Source: DASRDR01 sp963812945 [NCBI: uncultured Candidatus Rokubacteria bacterium] (lineage in GTDB: Bacteria > Methylomirabilota > Methylomirabilia > Rokubacteriales). From it: DNA of 64,000 bases. The notes beneath the pieces were generated by a model, which had not been told where the DNA came from, searched no databases, and saw only the letters and a program-made list of their open reading frames with translations. Positions within the stretch are counted from its first letter, which is position 1; the number at the start of each line of letters is the position of its first letter. Below are positions 1 to 8,408 of this stretch, piece by piece. The stretch is taken from contig CAWEXD010000008.1 of the NCBI GenBank assembly GCA_963812945.1, positions 1,984,001 to 2,048,000 of the forward strand, read 5' to 3'. Position numbers and translations under genes: made by a program.

Positions 1-101
1 TGGCGATGCCAGCCCGTCGCCGCGCCCGAGGCGAACCGCCACTCCGTCACGCGGACCCGGTCGTTGTCGACCTGGACGCTGGGCTGAGCGTTCCCGCTCA
101 T
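1..101 (-). CDS. Cupin-domain protein, N-terminal part only (runs off the window)
   Basis: About 33 residues are visible, starting at an ATG at 101-99 after a GGGAG ribosome site. The peptide begins MSGNAQPSVQVDNDRVRVTE and continues to a G-W-H-R run, the usual start of the first metal-binding motif of small cupins. It lies 22 bases downstream of the PhyH gene on the same strand, so it is probably the fourth gene of the MetC-aminotransferase-PhyH operon. Function cannot be assigned from this fragment; small cupins may be enzymes or ligand-binding proteins. Confidence 0.6.
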   Translation of the reverse strand, partial: MSGNAQPSVQVDNDRVRVTEWRFASGAATGWHR

Positions 102-123
102 CTCCCGGCTCCCGCGGTCGCCC

Positions 124-1071
124 TCATGGCGACAGCCGCGCCCGCGACACCCCTGCCTCCATGTCCCAGTCCCGGCAGCCCGTGTACGCACCCTCGGCCG
201 AGAAGTTGGCCATGTGCTCTCGGAACGTCATGCGGTGACAGCGCGCGGCCGCGTAGTGGAACTGGAGCGCCCGGCGGCGGTCAGCGCTCCGGTTCGGCGG
301 CGTCCCGTGATGGAGGAGCGCCGAGAAGAAGAGAGCGCCGCCGGGCGCCAGCGGCACGACGAGCGCCCGCTCCGCGCGGGACCCCTGATCGGCCAGCTGG
401 CAGTCGCGCACGTGGTAGTGGGGCGCCGGTCCCGCCCGATGCGAGCCGGGCACGACCTGCATGCACCCGTTCTCCACCGTCGCCGCGTCGAGGGCGATCC
501 AGACGCCGAGCACCCCGTCCAGCGGCGTCCAATCGAAGTACGCGTTGTCCTGGTGCCACGGCTTCTCCGCGCCCCGGTGCGGCGGCTTCAGAAGAGCCAT
601 GTCCTGGATCAGCTGCGCGCCGGGGCCGACGAGCTGGTCCACGATCGCCATCACCCGGGGCGCGGCGACCGCCGCCCCGAGCACCGGGTCGGCGCCGGCG
701 AACTTCCACAGCTTGCGCACCCGGAGCTCGGGTGGGATCGCCTGGGAGTCGGGCCTGTCCTGCTGCCCGACCTGCTGGTAGTAGGGCTCTTCCTGCACGC
801 CGACCCCCTCCGGCCGCCGGCGCGCGAGGTCGTCGAGCGCCCCCGCACACGACGCGACTTCGTCGGGCGCCAGCACGCCCTCCATCGCGAGATAGCCATC
901 GGTGTGGAAGCGTTCGAGATCCCCGGGCTCGAGGCGCGCGCGGAACTCCGGCACGACGCTGGCCCGGGCCGACGCGTCGGTGCGGTAGAGCGTCTGGCGG
1001 ATGCGCGCGGCTTCCTCTGCCGACGCCACGTACTCCGTGAGGCCGTCGTAGACCTTCACGTCGCCGCTCAC
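124..1071 (-). CDS. Phytanoyl-CoA dioxygenase (PhyH) family Fe(II)/2-oxoglutarate oxygenase
   Basis: A 315-residue cytosolic protein of the PhyH family, which hydroxylates or halogenates small molecules using Fe(II) and 2-oxoglutarate. The facial triad is visible: H-Q-D at about residues 173-175 (W-H-Q-D-N) and the distal histidine in L-H-H-G at about 254-255. An arginine near 267 follows, where the family binds the 2-oxoglutarate carboxylate. The start is the GTG at 1071-1069, which overlaps the TGA of the upstream aminotransferase (GTGA), so the two are translationally coupled. The reading frame stays open upstream, but that extension is arginine-rich shadow sequence. The substrate is unknown; the PLP-enzyme neighbours suggest an amino-acid-derived compound. 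Confidence 0.85.
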   Translation of the reverse strand: MSGDVKVYDGLTEYVASAEEAARIRQTLYRTDASARASVVPEFRARLEPGDLERFHTDGYLAMEGVLAPDEVASCAGALDDLARRRPEGVGVQEEPYYQQVGQQDRPDSQAIPPELRVRKLWKFAGADPVLGAAVAAPRVMAIVDQLVGPGAQLIQDMALLKPPHRGAEKPWHQDNAYFDWTPLDGVLGVWIALDAATVENGCMQVVPGSHRAGPAPHYHVRDCQLADQGSRAERALVVPLAPGGALFFSALLHHGTPPNRSADRRRALQFHYAAARCHRMTFREHMANFSAEGAYTGCRDWDMEAGVSRARLSP

Positions 1072-2381
1072 TGGTCGGCTCCGAAGCGGGTGCGGACGGC
1101 GGCGAACGCCTCGTCCGTCCGCTCGAGCGCGAGCGTCACGTCCGCGTCCCGGTGGGCCGCCGACAGGAACCAGTTGTGCCAGGGATGCAGCCACACGCCG
1201 CGCTGCGCTGCCTCGCCCGTGAAGACGTTCGCGCGGTCGAAGGTGCCCGCCGCGACGTCGCCCGCGAACGTCAGGAACGGCAGCTGGACCGGTCCGCTCT
1301 GGGTGATCCGGAGCCCGTGAGCCCGCGCCTGCCGCGCGAGCCCGTCACGAAGGCGGGCCCCGGCCTGGACCATTCGCTCGACCCCGCGCTCGGTCTCGAG
1401 GACCTCGAGCGTCGCCAGGGCCGCCGCCATCGGGACCGCCGCGAACCAGAAGGACCCCGTGGCAAAGACCGCGCGGGCCCCCTCGCGCAGGCTGTCCCGC
1501 CCGACCACCGCCGCCAGCGCCTCGCCGTTGGCGATCGCCTTGCTGAACGCCGAGAGATCGGGGCGAACGCCGAGCGGCTCCCAGCTCCCGCCGAGGTGGA
1601 TCCGGAACCCGGCGCGCACGTCGTCCAGGATCAGGGCCGCGCCGCGGCGGTCGCAGAGGGCCCGCACGCCCCGGGCGAACGCCGGATCGCACTCCTCCTG
1701 GTCGACTCGGGTGTCGTGGCGGTAGGGCGATACGAGGATCGCCGCCAGGTCGTCACCGGCCTCCGCGCTGGCGGCCTCGACGCTGCCGAGGTCATTGTAG
1801 ACGAAGCCGCCGAGGTTCGCCCGGTCCTCGGGCGTGGTCCCGGCCGGGCGCGGCGTGCACCAGGGCGCGGACCCGTGATAGGCGCCGCGGGCGACCAGGA
1901 CCTTCCGGCGGCCCGTCGCCGCGCGGGCGATCGAGACCGCGAGCGTCGTCGCGTCGGTGCCGTTCTTCGCGAACATCGCCCAGTCGGCGTGCGGCACCAG
2001 GTCGACCAGCCGCTCCGCCAGCTCGACCATCCGGGGCGATGGGCCGTTCTGGCAGTCGCCGAGTGCCCGCTGCCGCTCCACCGCGAGGTCGACGGCGGGG
2101 TGCGCGTGGCCGAGCACGATCGGGCCGAAGCTGCACATGAAGTCCACGTACTCGCGCCCGTCGACGTCCCAGATGCGGCACCCCCGTCCCCGCTCCAGGA
2201 ACTGGGGGAACGGCGCGGGCCAGCCCGCCGCGTTCTGGTGGCCGTACATCCCGCCGGGAATCACGCGCCGCGCCCGGTCGCGGAGCTCGGCGTCCCGCGT
2301 GGCGACCTGCCCAGCCTCGAGGGACACGGCCTGCACCTCGCGCGCCCGCTCCACCGCCGGCTGCCTCGGCCCGGGCGTCAC
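1068..2381 (-). CDS. Class III PLP aminotransferase, glutamate-1-semialdehyde aminomutase-like
   Basis: A 437-residue fold-type I PLP enzyme of the HemL/class III group. The Schiff-base lysine is K281 in A-F-S-K-A-I-A-N-G-E, and the cofactor-binding aspartates are in I-L-D-D-V-R-A-G-F near 253-254. It resembles glutamate-1-semialdehyde 2,1-aminomutase, but nothing else of haem synthesis is nearby. It sits between a MetC-like lyase and a PhyH oxygenase, overlapping both by 4 bases, so a role as an aminotransferase or aminomutase in a small specialised pathway is more likely. The N-terminus carries about 30 extra residues before the first conserved block. Substrate unknown. Confidence 0.85.
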   Translation of the reverse strand: MTPGPRQPAVERAREVQAVSLEAGQVATRDAELRDRARRVIPGGMYGHQNAAGWPAPFPQFLERGRGCRIWDVDGREYVDFMCSFGPIVLGHAHPAVDLAVERQRALGDCQNGPSPRMVELAERLVDLVPHADWAMFAKNGTDATTLAVSIARAATGRRKVLVARGAYHGSAPWCTPRPAGTTPEDRANLGGFVYNDLGSVEAASAEAGDDLAAILVSPYRHDTRVDQEECDPAFARGVRALCDRRGAALILDDVRAGFRIHLGGSWEPLGVRPDLSAFSKAIANGEALAAVVGRDSLREGARAVFATGSFWFAAVPMAAALATLEVLETERGVERMVQAGARLRDGLARQARAHGLRITQSGPVQLPFLTFAGDVAAGTFDRANVFTGEAAQRGVWLHPWHNWFLSAAHRDADVTLALERTDEAFAAVRTRFGADQ

Positions 2382-3565
2382 GCGGCACCTCTCGGCTCGC
2401 GCCGGAGCACGGCACCGAGCCGGGCGAAGCCCTCGTCGAGGTCGGCGATGAGGTCGTCGACGGACTCGAGCCCCACGTGGAGACGGAGGAGAAAGCCGGT
2501 CTCTCGCCAGGGACGCGCGGCGCGCTCCGGACGCACGGGCACCACCAGGCTCTCGAAGCCCCCGAAGCTAGCGCCGATCTTGAAGAGCCGGAGCCCGTCG
2601 ACCATCGCCGCCACGGCCGACTCCGATCCGGTGCGGAGCAACACCCCGAAGAGGCTCGACGCGCCCTGGAAGTCGCGTTTCCAGATCGGGTGTCCCGGGT
2701 GCTCGGGACGCGCCGGATGGAGCACCCGGGCCACCTCCGGACGGCGGGCGAGCCATTCCGCGACGCGCAGCGCCGACGCCTCGTGGTGGCCGAGGCGCAC
2801 CGAGAGAGTGCGGAGCCCCCGGAGTGCCTCGTAGCAGAGATCGGGCGCCGGGCAGTCCCCGAACGTCACCGCGCCGTCGCGGACGACGCGGTAGAGCTCC
2901 TCGGTCCGTGTCGTGACGACGCCCAGCAGGAGGTCGGAATGGCCGGCGACGAACTTGGTCAGGGCCTGGATCTCGACGTCCACGCCGTGCTCGAACGACC
3001 GGAAGCGGAGCGGCGTCGCCCAGGTGTTGTCGAGGACCACGAGGACCCCCCGCTCACGGGCGGCGGCCGCGATCGCGGGAGTGTCCTGGACCTCGAACGT
3101 CTGCGATCCGGGGGACTCGAGGTACACGACCCGGGTGGTCGGGCGAATCAGGCCGGCAATGCCGGCCCCGATCAGGGGGTCGTAGAAGGTGACGTCCACA
3201 CCGAAGCGCGCGAGCACCTCGGCGCAGAAGGCGCGGGTCGGACCGTAGACCGCGTCGGTCACGAGGGCGTGATCGCCCGCCCGGAGCAGCGCCGTCAGGG
3301 TCTGCGTCACCGCCGAGAGCCCCGAGGACAGGACCAGGGCGCGCGCGCCACCGGAGAGTTCCGCCAGGGCCTCGGCCAGGCCGACGGTCGTCGGGGTGCC
3401 GTGGATGCCGTAGGCGTAGGCGGTGTACCGGCGCTCGTGACGGCCCTCGTACGCGGCCAGCGTGGGATAGAGGATCGTGGACGCCCGGTAGAGGGGCGGG
3501 TTCACGGCCCCCTGGTGCCCATCCGGGTCGCGGCCGGCATGAACCAGCCGTGTGTCCCGCTCCAT
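2378..3565 (-). CDS. metC: Cystathionine beta-lyase-like Cys/Met-metabolism PLP enzyme
   Basis: A 395-residue trans-sulfuration PLP enzyme. It shows the family order: an S-S-G-L-S-A phosphate-binding loop near 80, V-V-L-D-N-T-W at about 176-182, and the catalytic lysine K204 in A-L-T-K-F-V-A-G-H-S-D. The sequence resembles cystathionine beta-lyases (MetC), which cleave cystathionine to homocysteine, pyruvate and ammonia. ATG at 3565 follows a GAGGGAGGA ribosome site. The gene is first of the coupled operon; its stop overlaps the ATG of the aminotransferase. In that setting it may act on another sulfur amino acid, so the symbol is only a best family match. Confidence 0.8.
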   Translation of the reverse strand: MERDTRLVHAGRDPDGHQGAVNPPLYRASTILYPTLAAYEGRHERRYTAYAYGIHGTPTTVGLAEALAELSGGARALVLSSGLSAVTQTLTALLRAGDHALVTDAVYGPTRAFCAEVLARFGVDVTFYDPLIGAGIAGLIRPTTRVVYLESPGSQTFEVQDTPAIAAAARERGVLVVLDNTWATPLRFRSFEHGVDVEIQALTKFVAGHSDLLLGVVTTRTEELYRVVRDGAVTFGDCPAPDLCYEALRGLRTLSVRLGHHEASALRVAEWLARRPEVARVLHPARPEHPGHPIWKRDFQGASSLFGVLLRTGSESAVAAMVDGLRLFKIGASFGGFESLVVPVRPERAARPWRETGFLLRLHVGLESVDDLIADLDEGFARLGAVLRREPRGAA

Positions 3566-3686
3566 GTCCTCCCTCGCGCCGTTGGCATCCGGGCCCGGTC
3601 GGCCCGGACGTATTCTACCCGCTGCGAGCGATCCCCGCGCCCGCTCGGAGCAGCGGCGACGGAAGCCCGCGGGCCGGGAAGCGCGC

Positions 3687-4466
3687 CTACTCCAGGCTCA
3701 GGCCCCCGTCGACGACGATCGTCGCGCCGGTGACGTACCCGGCGGCCTCGCTCGCCAGGAATACCGCCGCCCCGGCCACGTCCTCCGGGCGGCCGATGCG
3801 CTCCATCGGGATGAGCCCGAGCTTGGCCCGCCGGTTCGGAGCCTCGGCGAGGAAGTCGCGGTTCAGGTCCGTTTCGATCGTGCCCGGCGCGATGAGGTTC
3901 ACGGTGATGCCCGTCGGGGCCAGCTCGAGGGCCATCGACTTCGCGAGCTGCATGACCCCGCCCTTCGCCGCCGCGTAGTGGGCGATGCCGCGGTTCACCG
4001 TGACCTGGTTCACGGAGCTGACCATCACGATGCGCCCGCCCCCGCCCCGCGTGACCATCTGGCGCGCCGCCTCCTGGGCCGTGACGAAGTAGCCTCGCAG
4101 GTTGACGGCGTGGATCCGGTCCCACTCCGCGTCGGTCAGCTCGAGGAAGGGCACGCGGGACAGCACCGCCGCGCAGCAGACGAGGACGTCCAGCCCGCCC
4201 AGCTCGTCGGCCGCCCGCCGGACCAGCCCGCGCCCGGCCGCCGGGTCCGCGAGGTCGGCGGGGAGCGCGAGCGCGCGCCGCCCCGACGCCCGGATCCGGC
4301 CGGCGAGCTCGGCCGCCAGCGTCCCGTCGCCGTGGTAATGCACCGCAACGTCGGCGCCGGCCGCCGCCAGGGCCTCGGCGATCGCCCGCCCGATGCCCCG
4401 CGATCCCGCTCCCGTCACCAGCGCCCGCTTGCCCTCGAGCAGCACCGTCTCTCCCTCGCGCGCCAT
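3687..4466 (-). CDS. Short-chain dehydrogenase/reductase, FabG-like
   Basis: A 259-residue classical SDR. The NAD(P) motif T-G-A-G-S-R-G-I-G is at 18-26, the catalytic serine near 150, and the Y164-x-x-x-K168 pair in H-Y-A-A-A-K. The C-terminus has the usual G-A-T-I-V-V-D-G-G. The sequence is close to 3-oxoacyl-ACP reductases, but such SDRs act on many alcohols and ketones, so the substrate is open. Upstream on the same strand (4502-4671) is only an amidohydrolase remnant. The 120 bases downstream separate it from the metC-like operon, for which it may be an accessory gene. Confidence 0.88.
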   Translation of the reverse strand: MAREGETVLLEGKRALVTGAGSRGIGRAIAEALAAAGADVAVHYHGDGTLAAELAGRIRASGRRALALPADLADPAAGRGLVRRAADELGGLDVLVCCAAVLSRVPFLELTDAEWDRIHAVNLRGYFVTAQEAARQMVTRGGGGRIVMVSSVNQVTVNRGIAHYAAAKGGVMQLAKSMALELAPTGITVNLIAPGTIETDLNRDFLAEAPNRRAKLGLIPMERIGRPEDVAGAAVFLASEAAGYVTGATIVVDGGLSLE

Positions 4467-4501
4467 CGCGTGCCCCGGTGGCGCGCGCCGCGCGTCGTCC
4501 C

Positions 4502-4671
4502 TCAGGCCAGACCCACGAGCTCGAGTGGACGCTGGTAGAGGATCTCGTCGATCAACTCGGGAGGAATGGGCGGCAGTCGCACCCCGTCACCCCAGTCGTT
4601 GATCCCTCTGAAGGCGTCCGCCGCCGCGCGGGTCGTCATCACCGGGAAGTCGGAGCCGAACACCTCTCCCT
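4502..4671 (-). pseudogene. 3' remnant of an amidohydrolase (amidohydrolase_2 type)
   Basis: In a frame different from the overlapping LLM gene, the last ~55 codons read E-V-F-G-S-D-F-P-V-M and end in L-I-D-E-I-L-Y-Q-R-P-L-E-L-V-G-L. This is the conserved G-S-D-[FY]-P block and C-terminal helix of metal-dependent amidohydrolases, which are normally about 300 residues. The first four fifths are missing, and upstream DNA switches directly into the 3' end of the LLM gene. I read this as the scar of a deletion, or an assembly join, that also trimmed the LLM C-terminus. No start codon or function is expected. Confidence 0.55.
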
Positions 4672-5790
4672 GAAGGCCGGCATCACCTTCGTGGCGAACA
4701 GCTCGAGGTTTCGCAGGATCAGCCGCTGGGGGATGCCCGCGTGCGCGTGCTCCACCAGGAGGTACTCGAGACCGCACACCTCCGCGAGCTCGTGCACGCG
4801 CTCGGTCACGTGCTCCGGCGGCCCGACGAGGAGGTTCCGCGGCTCGAGAAACTCCCAGTCGAGCTTCGTGCCGGGCCGGAGCTCCTCGCCCGGGTTCGTG
4901 AAGACCTCGCGGCCCCGGAAGGGGTCGTTGTAGGCGAACGCGGACAGGATGGCTTCCTCGGCCTCTCCGCGCGCGGCCTCCATGGTCGGGGCCACGTAGA
5001 GGTTGCGCAGGACGGCCTGGCCCTCCGACGGCGCGACGGTGCGGCCCTCGATCCGGGACCGGATCTCCGCGTAGAGCTCCATGCGCTGCCGCACCCGCCG
5101 CGGCGGCGGCTGCCAGTAGCAGGGTCTCAAGCCCAGCTCCGCGGCGAAGCTGACGGACCGATCGGTGGACACCGTCATCCAGAGCGGCGGATGCGGTGTC
5201 TGGTAGGGCTTCGGCGTGACGCGCAGCTTCGTGACCCGGTCGCCGTCCTGCCACGCCGGGTCGGGCGGGTACCGGGGGTGCGCGAACCGGGTATCCGGGG
5301 CCGGGAACGTGTAGTTCGGCCCCTCGTGGGCGATGCTCTCCTCGGTCCAGGCTCGCCGGACGATCTCGACGGTCTCCCGGAAGAGCTCGCGGTTCTCCTG
5401 GTCCTTCCGCGGATCCGCGTGAGGATGGAACTGGGGCCCCTCGTAGGGCCACACCCCGCGCCCGAAGCCGACGTCGACACGTCCCCGGGTCAGGTTGTCG
5501 AGGATCGCCAGGTCCTCGGCCAGCCTCAAGGGATGCCACCAGACGGCGATGTTGGCCATCTGGCCGATCCGGATCCGGCTGGTCCGCGCCGCCAGGTCCG
5601 CCCCGACGACGATCGGGTTCGGGAGATCGCCGAGGCCGTAGGGGCCGAAGTGGTGCTCCCCCATCCAGACCGCGTCGTAGCCGAGCTGCTCCGCCAGCAC
5701 GACCTGCTCGCGCAGGTTGTCGAGGACCTCGGCCGGGCTCCCGGCCCCGCCTCCGCAGTCATACAGCGTCGTGAAGATGCCGAACCGCAT
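4639..5790 (-). CDS. LLM class flavin-dependent oxidoreductase (luciferase-like), C-terminus altered
   Basis: A 383-residue luciferase-like monooxygenase that uses FMN or F420. It begins MRFGIFTTLYD at the ATG 5790-5788, after a GGGAGG ribosome site. Typical blocks are W-M-G-E-H-H-F near 50, then A-E-D-L-A-I-L-D and R-V-D-V-G-F-G-R-G. The last recognisable block is L-E-L-F-A-T-K-V-M-P-A-F; the final R-C-S-A-P-T-S-R is read out of frame through amidohydrolase DNA, so a few native residues have been replaced. The upstream in-frame extension to 5886 lacks family similarity. The substrate is unknown; relatives oxidise hydrocarbons, nitrilotriacetate or alkanesulfonates. Confidence 0.8.
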   Translation of the reverse strand: MRFGIFTTLYDCGGGAGSPAEVLDNLREQVVLAEQLGYDAVWMGEHHFGPYGLGDLPNPIVVGADLAARTSRIRIGQMANIAVWWHPLRLAEDLAILDNLTRGRVDVGFGRGVWPYEGPQFHPHADPRKDQENRELFRETVEIVRRAWTEESIAHEGPNYTFPAPDTRFAHPRYPPDPAWQDGDRVTKLRVTPKPYQTPHPPLWMTVSTDRSVSFAAELGLRPCYWQPPPRRVRQRMELYAEIRSRIEGRTVAPSEGQAVLRNLYVAPTMEAARGEAEEAILSAFAYNDPFRGREVFTNPGEELRPGTKLDWEFLEPRNLLVGPPEHVTERVHELAEVCGLEYLLVEHAHAGIPQRLILRNLELFATKVMPAFRERCSAPTSR

Positions 5791-5967
5791 CGACCCTCCC
5801 GTCGCGCGGCGGCCAGCCGATCCCGATGCGTCGAGGGCCGACCGCCGTACGACGGCTACTGTAGTCGGGGGTTCCAGGGCCATCAAGCCCAGGGCCCGCT
5901 CAGGTCAGAAAACGCGTCTTGTCACCCCGGCGGGCCCTGCACTACTGTGCTCACGGAGACGGACATC

Positions 5968-7068
5968 GTGTCCTGGGAAGACCGCGGGCGGCGCCCGGTG
6001 GGCGGCCGGCGCGTCAGGCGCGCGCGGCACGCGACGGGCCTCGCCCTCGCGACCGTCGTGCTCGCCGCCTGCCCTGCCCTGGCGGAAATCCGCCTGCCTC
6101 CGGGGTTCTCGGCGCAGGTCTACGTGACGGGCCAGGGGTTCGAGGGCGGGCGGTCCGCTCGAGGAATCCCGGCGACGTCGACCCTGGTCTTCGACCAGAG
6201 CGGAAGCCTTTACCTCGCCCGCACCGGGCGGCGCTACCAGACCACCGAGACCGACGACCTCACCCCGGTGTACCGGGTGCCTCCCGGCGGTGCGCGGCTG
6301 ACGCCCGACTCGGAGGCGCGGTACCTCTACGGACCGCCCCTGCGCAATCCTCAGACGGGCGGCGTGCGGGCGGGCCTGGAGCTCTTCGTGACGACCTTCG
6401 ACCGGGACCGACGGCTCGGGGTCGTCTATCGGATGGTGGACGGCCGGGCTCAGCTCTTCGCCGGCGGCACGCCGCCGCGGGATACGCCCCCGCTCCTCCG
6501 CCAGCCGGAGGGCGTGGCGGTGGACTCCGCGGGTCACCTGTACATCGCCGATCGTGACTCGGGCGCCGTGCTGCGCCTCGACCCTTCTGGACGCGTGCTG
6601 GACCCGCGCTACGTCGTTGTGCAGCGACCCCGCGTCCTCGCCGTCGACGGGGCGGACGCGCTGTGGATCGGCGCCGACGGAAATGCCGAGGCGCCCTGGC
6701 AGCAAGGGCCCGGGGAGATCTGGCGCATGCCGCGCGACGGCGCGCCGACGCTCATCCAGCGTGGGCCCATGCCGGCCGCCATCGCCGCGAGCGCGGGCGG
6801 CTACCTCCTGGTGGCCGACCGCCAGGGAGCCGAGCTGTTCGCCCTCACTCCGAGCGGCCAGCGCATCCCCTTCCTCTCCTTCACGAACGGGGACGCCCCG
6901 CGCGGGGTCGCGTTCGCCCCCGACACCCCCCAGACACGGCGCGCCGGGATTGCCGGGGACCTGTTCGTCGCAACGATCAACGGCGGGGCGTGGCAAGTCA
7001 ACGACGTCGTCCGGATCTCCGGACCCTTCGACGAGCTGATCCGGCAGCGCGCCGCCGTGTCCCCCTGA
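5968..7068 (+). CDS. Secreted NHL/SMP-30-like beta-propeller protein
   Basis: A 366-residue exported protein. GTG at 5968 has a GGAG site nine bases upstream. The N-terminus is arginine-rich (R-R-V-R-R-A-R) followed by a hydrophobic stretch and A-L-A-E, a likely signal peptidase site. The rest consists of repeated strands such as L-R-Q-P-E-G-V-A-V-D-S-A-G-H-L-Y-I-A-D and P-R-G-V-A-F-A-P-D, typical of NHL or gluconolactonase-like propellers. No catalytic residues are obvious, so a binding or lactonase role is open. It is divergent from the LLM gene across a 177-base intergenic region that should hold both promoters. Confidence 0.72.
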   Translation: MSWEDRGRRPVGGRRVRRARHATGLALATVVLAACPALAEIRLPPGFSAQVYVTGQGFEGGRSARGIPATSTLVFDQSGSLYLARTGRRYQTTETDDLTPVYRVPPGGARLTPDSEARYLYGPPLRNPQTGGVRAGLELFVTTFDRDRRLGVVYRMVDGRAQLFAGGTPPRDTPPLLRQPEGVAVDSAGHLYIADRDSGAVLRLDPSGRVLDPRYVVVQRPRVLAVDGADALWIGADGNAEAPWQQGPGEIWRMPRDGAPTLIQRGPMPAAIAASAGGYLLVADRQGAELFALTPSGQRIPFLSFTNGDAPRGVAFAPDTPQTRRAGIAGDLFVATINGGAWQVNDVVRISGPFDELIRQRAAVSP

Positions 7069-7160
7069 CACCCACCGGTCGCCGCACCCAGCCAGGCTCC
7101 TCGCCTCCGGCAAAGGGTGACCCGACCGGGCGGATTCCTGATCACCGCACTGAGAGGCTC

Positions 7161-7169
7161 TGCTAGCAT
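7161..7169 (+). promoter_or_regulatory. Extended -10 promoter element TGCTAGCAT
   Basis: TGCTAGCAT matches a TGnTAnnnT extended -10 box and lies 54 bases before the GTG of the serine protease gene. No convincing -35 box is seen, which is usual for extended -10 promoters. The same motif recurs ahead of several other genes in the window. Confidence 0.45.
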
Positions 7170-7223
7170 CAGTCGACCTGGTCGAGCGGAAGGGCGGCCG
7201 GCGACGGCAGCCAGGAGGGCCGG

Positions 7224-7973
7224 GTGAAGCGACCGCTGCAAGCGACCGTGACGCTTCTGTTGCCCGCGATGCTCATCCTGGGGGTGGGGTGCGCGGCGTG
7301 GCCGCGCGGATCCACGCGAACGGAGCTCCTGCGCGGTGTGCTGCCCTCCGCCGTGCAGCTACTGGCGGAGCGCCCCGGCGGAGCACGCCGGGCGGCCTCC
7401 GGCGTCGTCCTGGCATGCGACCGCGCCGTGGCGCGCACCTGGGTTCTCACGGCCGCGCACTTCGTGGCCCCCCCGACCCCGGACGCGATCTACGTCCGCA
7501 CGGCCGGCGCGCAGGAACGCCACCGGGCCACGGTCGTCCGATCGGACCGCGAGTCAGACCTGGCGGTGCTCCTGGTGACCGGCCTGGTGCTGCCGCCCGC
7601 CCGGCTCCGGGACCTCGCGCAGCTCGGGGACGAGGTGTGGGTCATCGCGTTCCCCCGGGGACGTCAGATGACGGTGACGAGCGGCACCGTCAGCCAGGTC
7701 GGAACCACCACCGAGGGCGATGCCGTCGAAGGCCCGGTTCGGCTGGTCGACAGCTCGGTCAGCTATGGAGCGAGCGGCGCCGGCGTGTTCGATGCCGAGA
7801 CTGGGGAGCTCATCGGCGTCGTCGAGGGCTACCGGACGGCCCAGATTGCCGCACGCGATGCCCCGGATCGAGCCCTCGAGATTCCCATCCCGGGGGAGAC
7901 GATCGTCATCTCCGCGCAAACCATCCGACGATTCCTGGTCGGGAGCGAACTGGAACGCCTGGTACGCCAGTGA
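7224..7973 (+). CDS. Trypsin-like (S1/HtrA-type) serine protease, exported, possible lipoprotein
   Basis: A 249-residue protein with a hydrophobic N-terminus ending L-G-V-G-C at 20-23, a weak lipobox, so it may be lipid-anchored. The chymotrypsin-fold triad is visible: H79 in L-T-A-A-H, D112 in E-S-D-L-A-V and S184 in G-A-S-G-A-G-V-F. There is no PDZ domain, so it is a minimal protease rather than a full DegP. GTG at 7224 follows a GGAGGG site. Its role is probably in the periplasm or outer envelope; the substrate is unknown. A strong hairpin follows the stop codon. Confidence 0.82.
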   Translation: MKRPLQATVTLLLPAMLILGVGCAAWPRGSTRTELLRGVLPSAVQLLAERPGGARRAASGVVLACDRAVARTWVLTAAHFVAPPTPDAIYVRTAGAQERHRATVVRSDRESDLAVLLVTGLVLPPARLRDLAQLGDEVWVIAFPRGRQMTVTSGTVSQVGTTTEGDAVEGPVRLVDSSVSYGASGAGVFDAETGELIGVVEGYRTAQIAARDAPDRALEIPIPGETIVISAQTIRRFLVGSELERLVRQ

Positions 7974-7976
7974 GGG

Positions 7977-8007
7977 GCCGGGCACGCCGTCGATCGGCGT
8001 GCCCGGC
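7977..8007. terminator. Hairpin terminator between convergent genes
   Basis: A perfect 12-bp inverted repeat (GCCGGGCACGCC at 7977-7988, its complement at 7996-8007) with a 7-base loop lies directly after the protease stop and before the stop of the convergent DUF1344 gene. There is no clear T-run, so it may act in both directions by structure alone. Confidence 0.6.
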
Positions 8008-8028
8008 GACACCTTTCGCCTAGAGACC

Positions 8029-8280
8029 CTACGGGGACACGTCGATCTTCGTCACGACCTTCTTGCCGTCCTTCTCTTCGTACGACGCCTTGACGGTGGC
8101 GCCTTCCTTGAGCATGTCGGCGGACACCGATTCCGCCAGCCAGAGCTGAGTGCCGTCCTCGAGCACGATGCTTCGATCGTTCTTGTCCACCTTCTGGATC
8201 TTCCCCGAGACCTCCTCGGCCCAGAGAGGCGCGGCGATAAACGTCAACAGCACGGCGATCATCACGAGCTTTCGGACCAT
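8029..8280 (-). CDS. Small exported DUF1344-like protein
   Basis: An 83-residue protein with a clean signal peptide (M-V-R-K then a hydrophobic core, cleavage after P-L-W-A). The mature ~62 residues read V-S-G-K-I-Q-K-V-D and I-V-L-E-D-G-T-Q-L-W-L-A, ending in V-V-T-K-I-D-V, which is the pattern of DUF1344 periplasmic OB-like small proteins. The biochemical role of this family is not known. ATG at 8280 follows a GGTGTCC region. It converges on the protease gene with the shared hairpin between them. Confidence 0.72.
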   Translation of the reverse strand: MVRKLVMIAVLLTFIAAPLWAEEVSGKIQKVDKNDRSIVLEDGTQLWLAESVSADMLKEGATVKASYEEKDGKKVVTKIDVSP

Positions 8281-8408
8281 GGGACACCTCCAGCGGCCCG
8301 CACCCCCGACTGGGGAGGGCAGACCGGTGCGTGTTTTTCGGAAATGGCGCCGCCGAGGCCGGCCGGATCCCGCCCGCCCTCACGACGCCGGCTGCGCCGT
8401 CAGTTGGA

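Noticed and set aside
6-1040. Long plus-strand open frames opposite real minus-strand genes, here and throughout
   Set aside because: In ~70 % GC DNA the antisense and shifted frames lack stops. Their translations are runs of R, P, A and G without conserved motifs or ribosome sites, while the opposite frame encodes a recognisable protein.
1068-2381. True hemL for haem synthesis
   Set aside because: The class III enzyme is embedded in a PhyH/MetC-like operon with no other haem genes, so the aminomutase name would over-reach.
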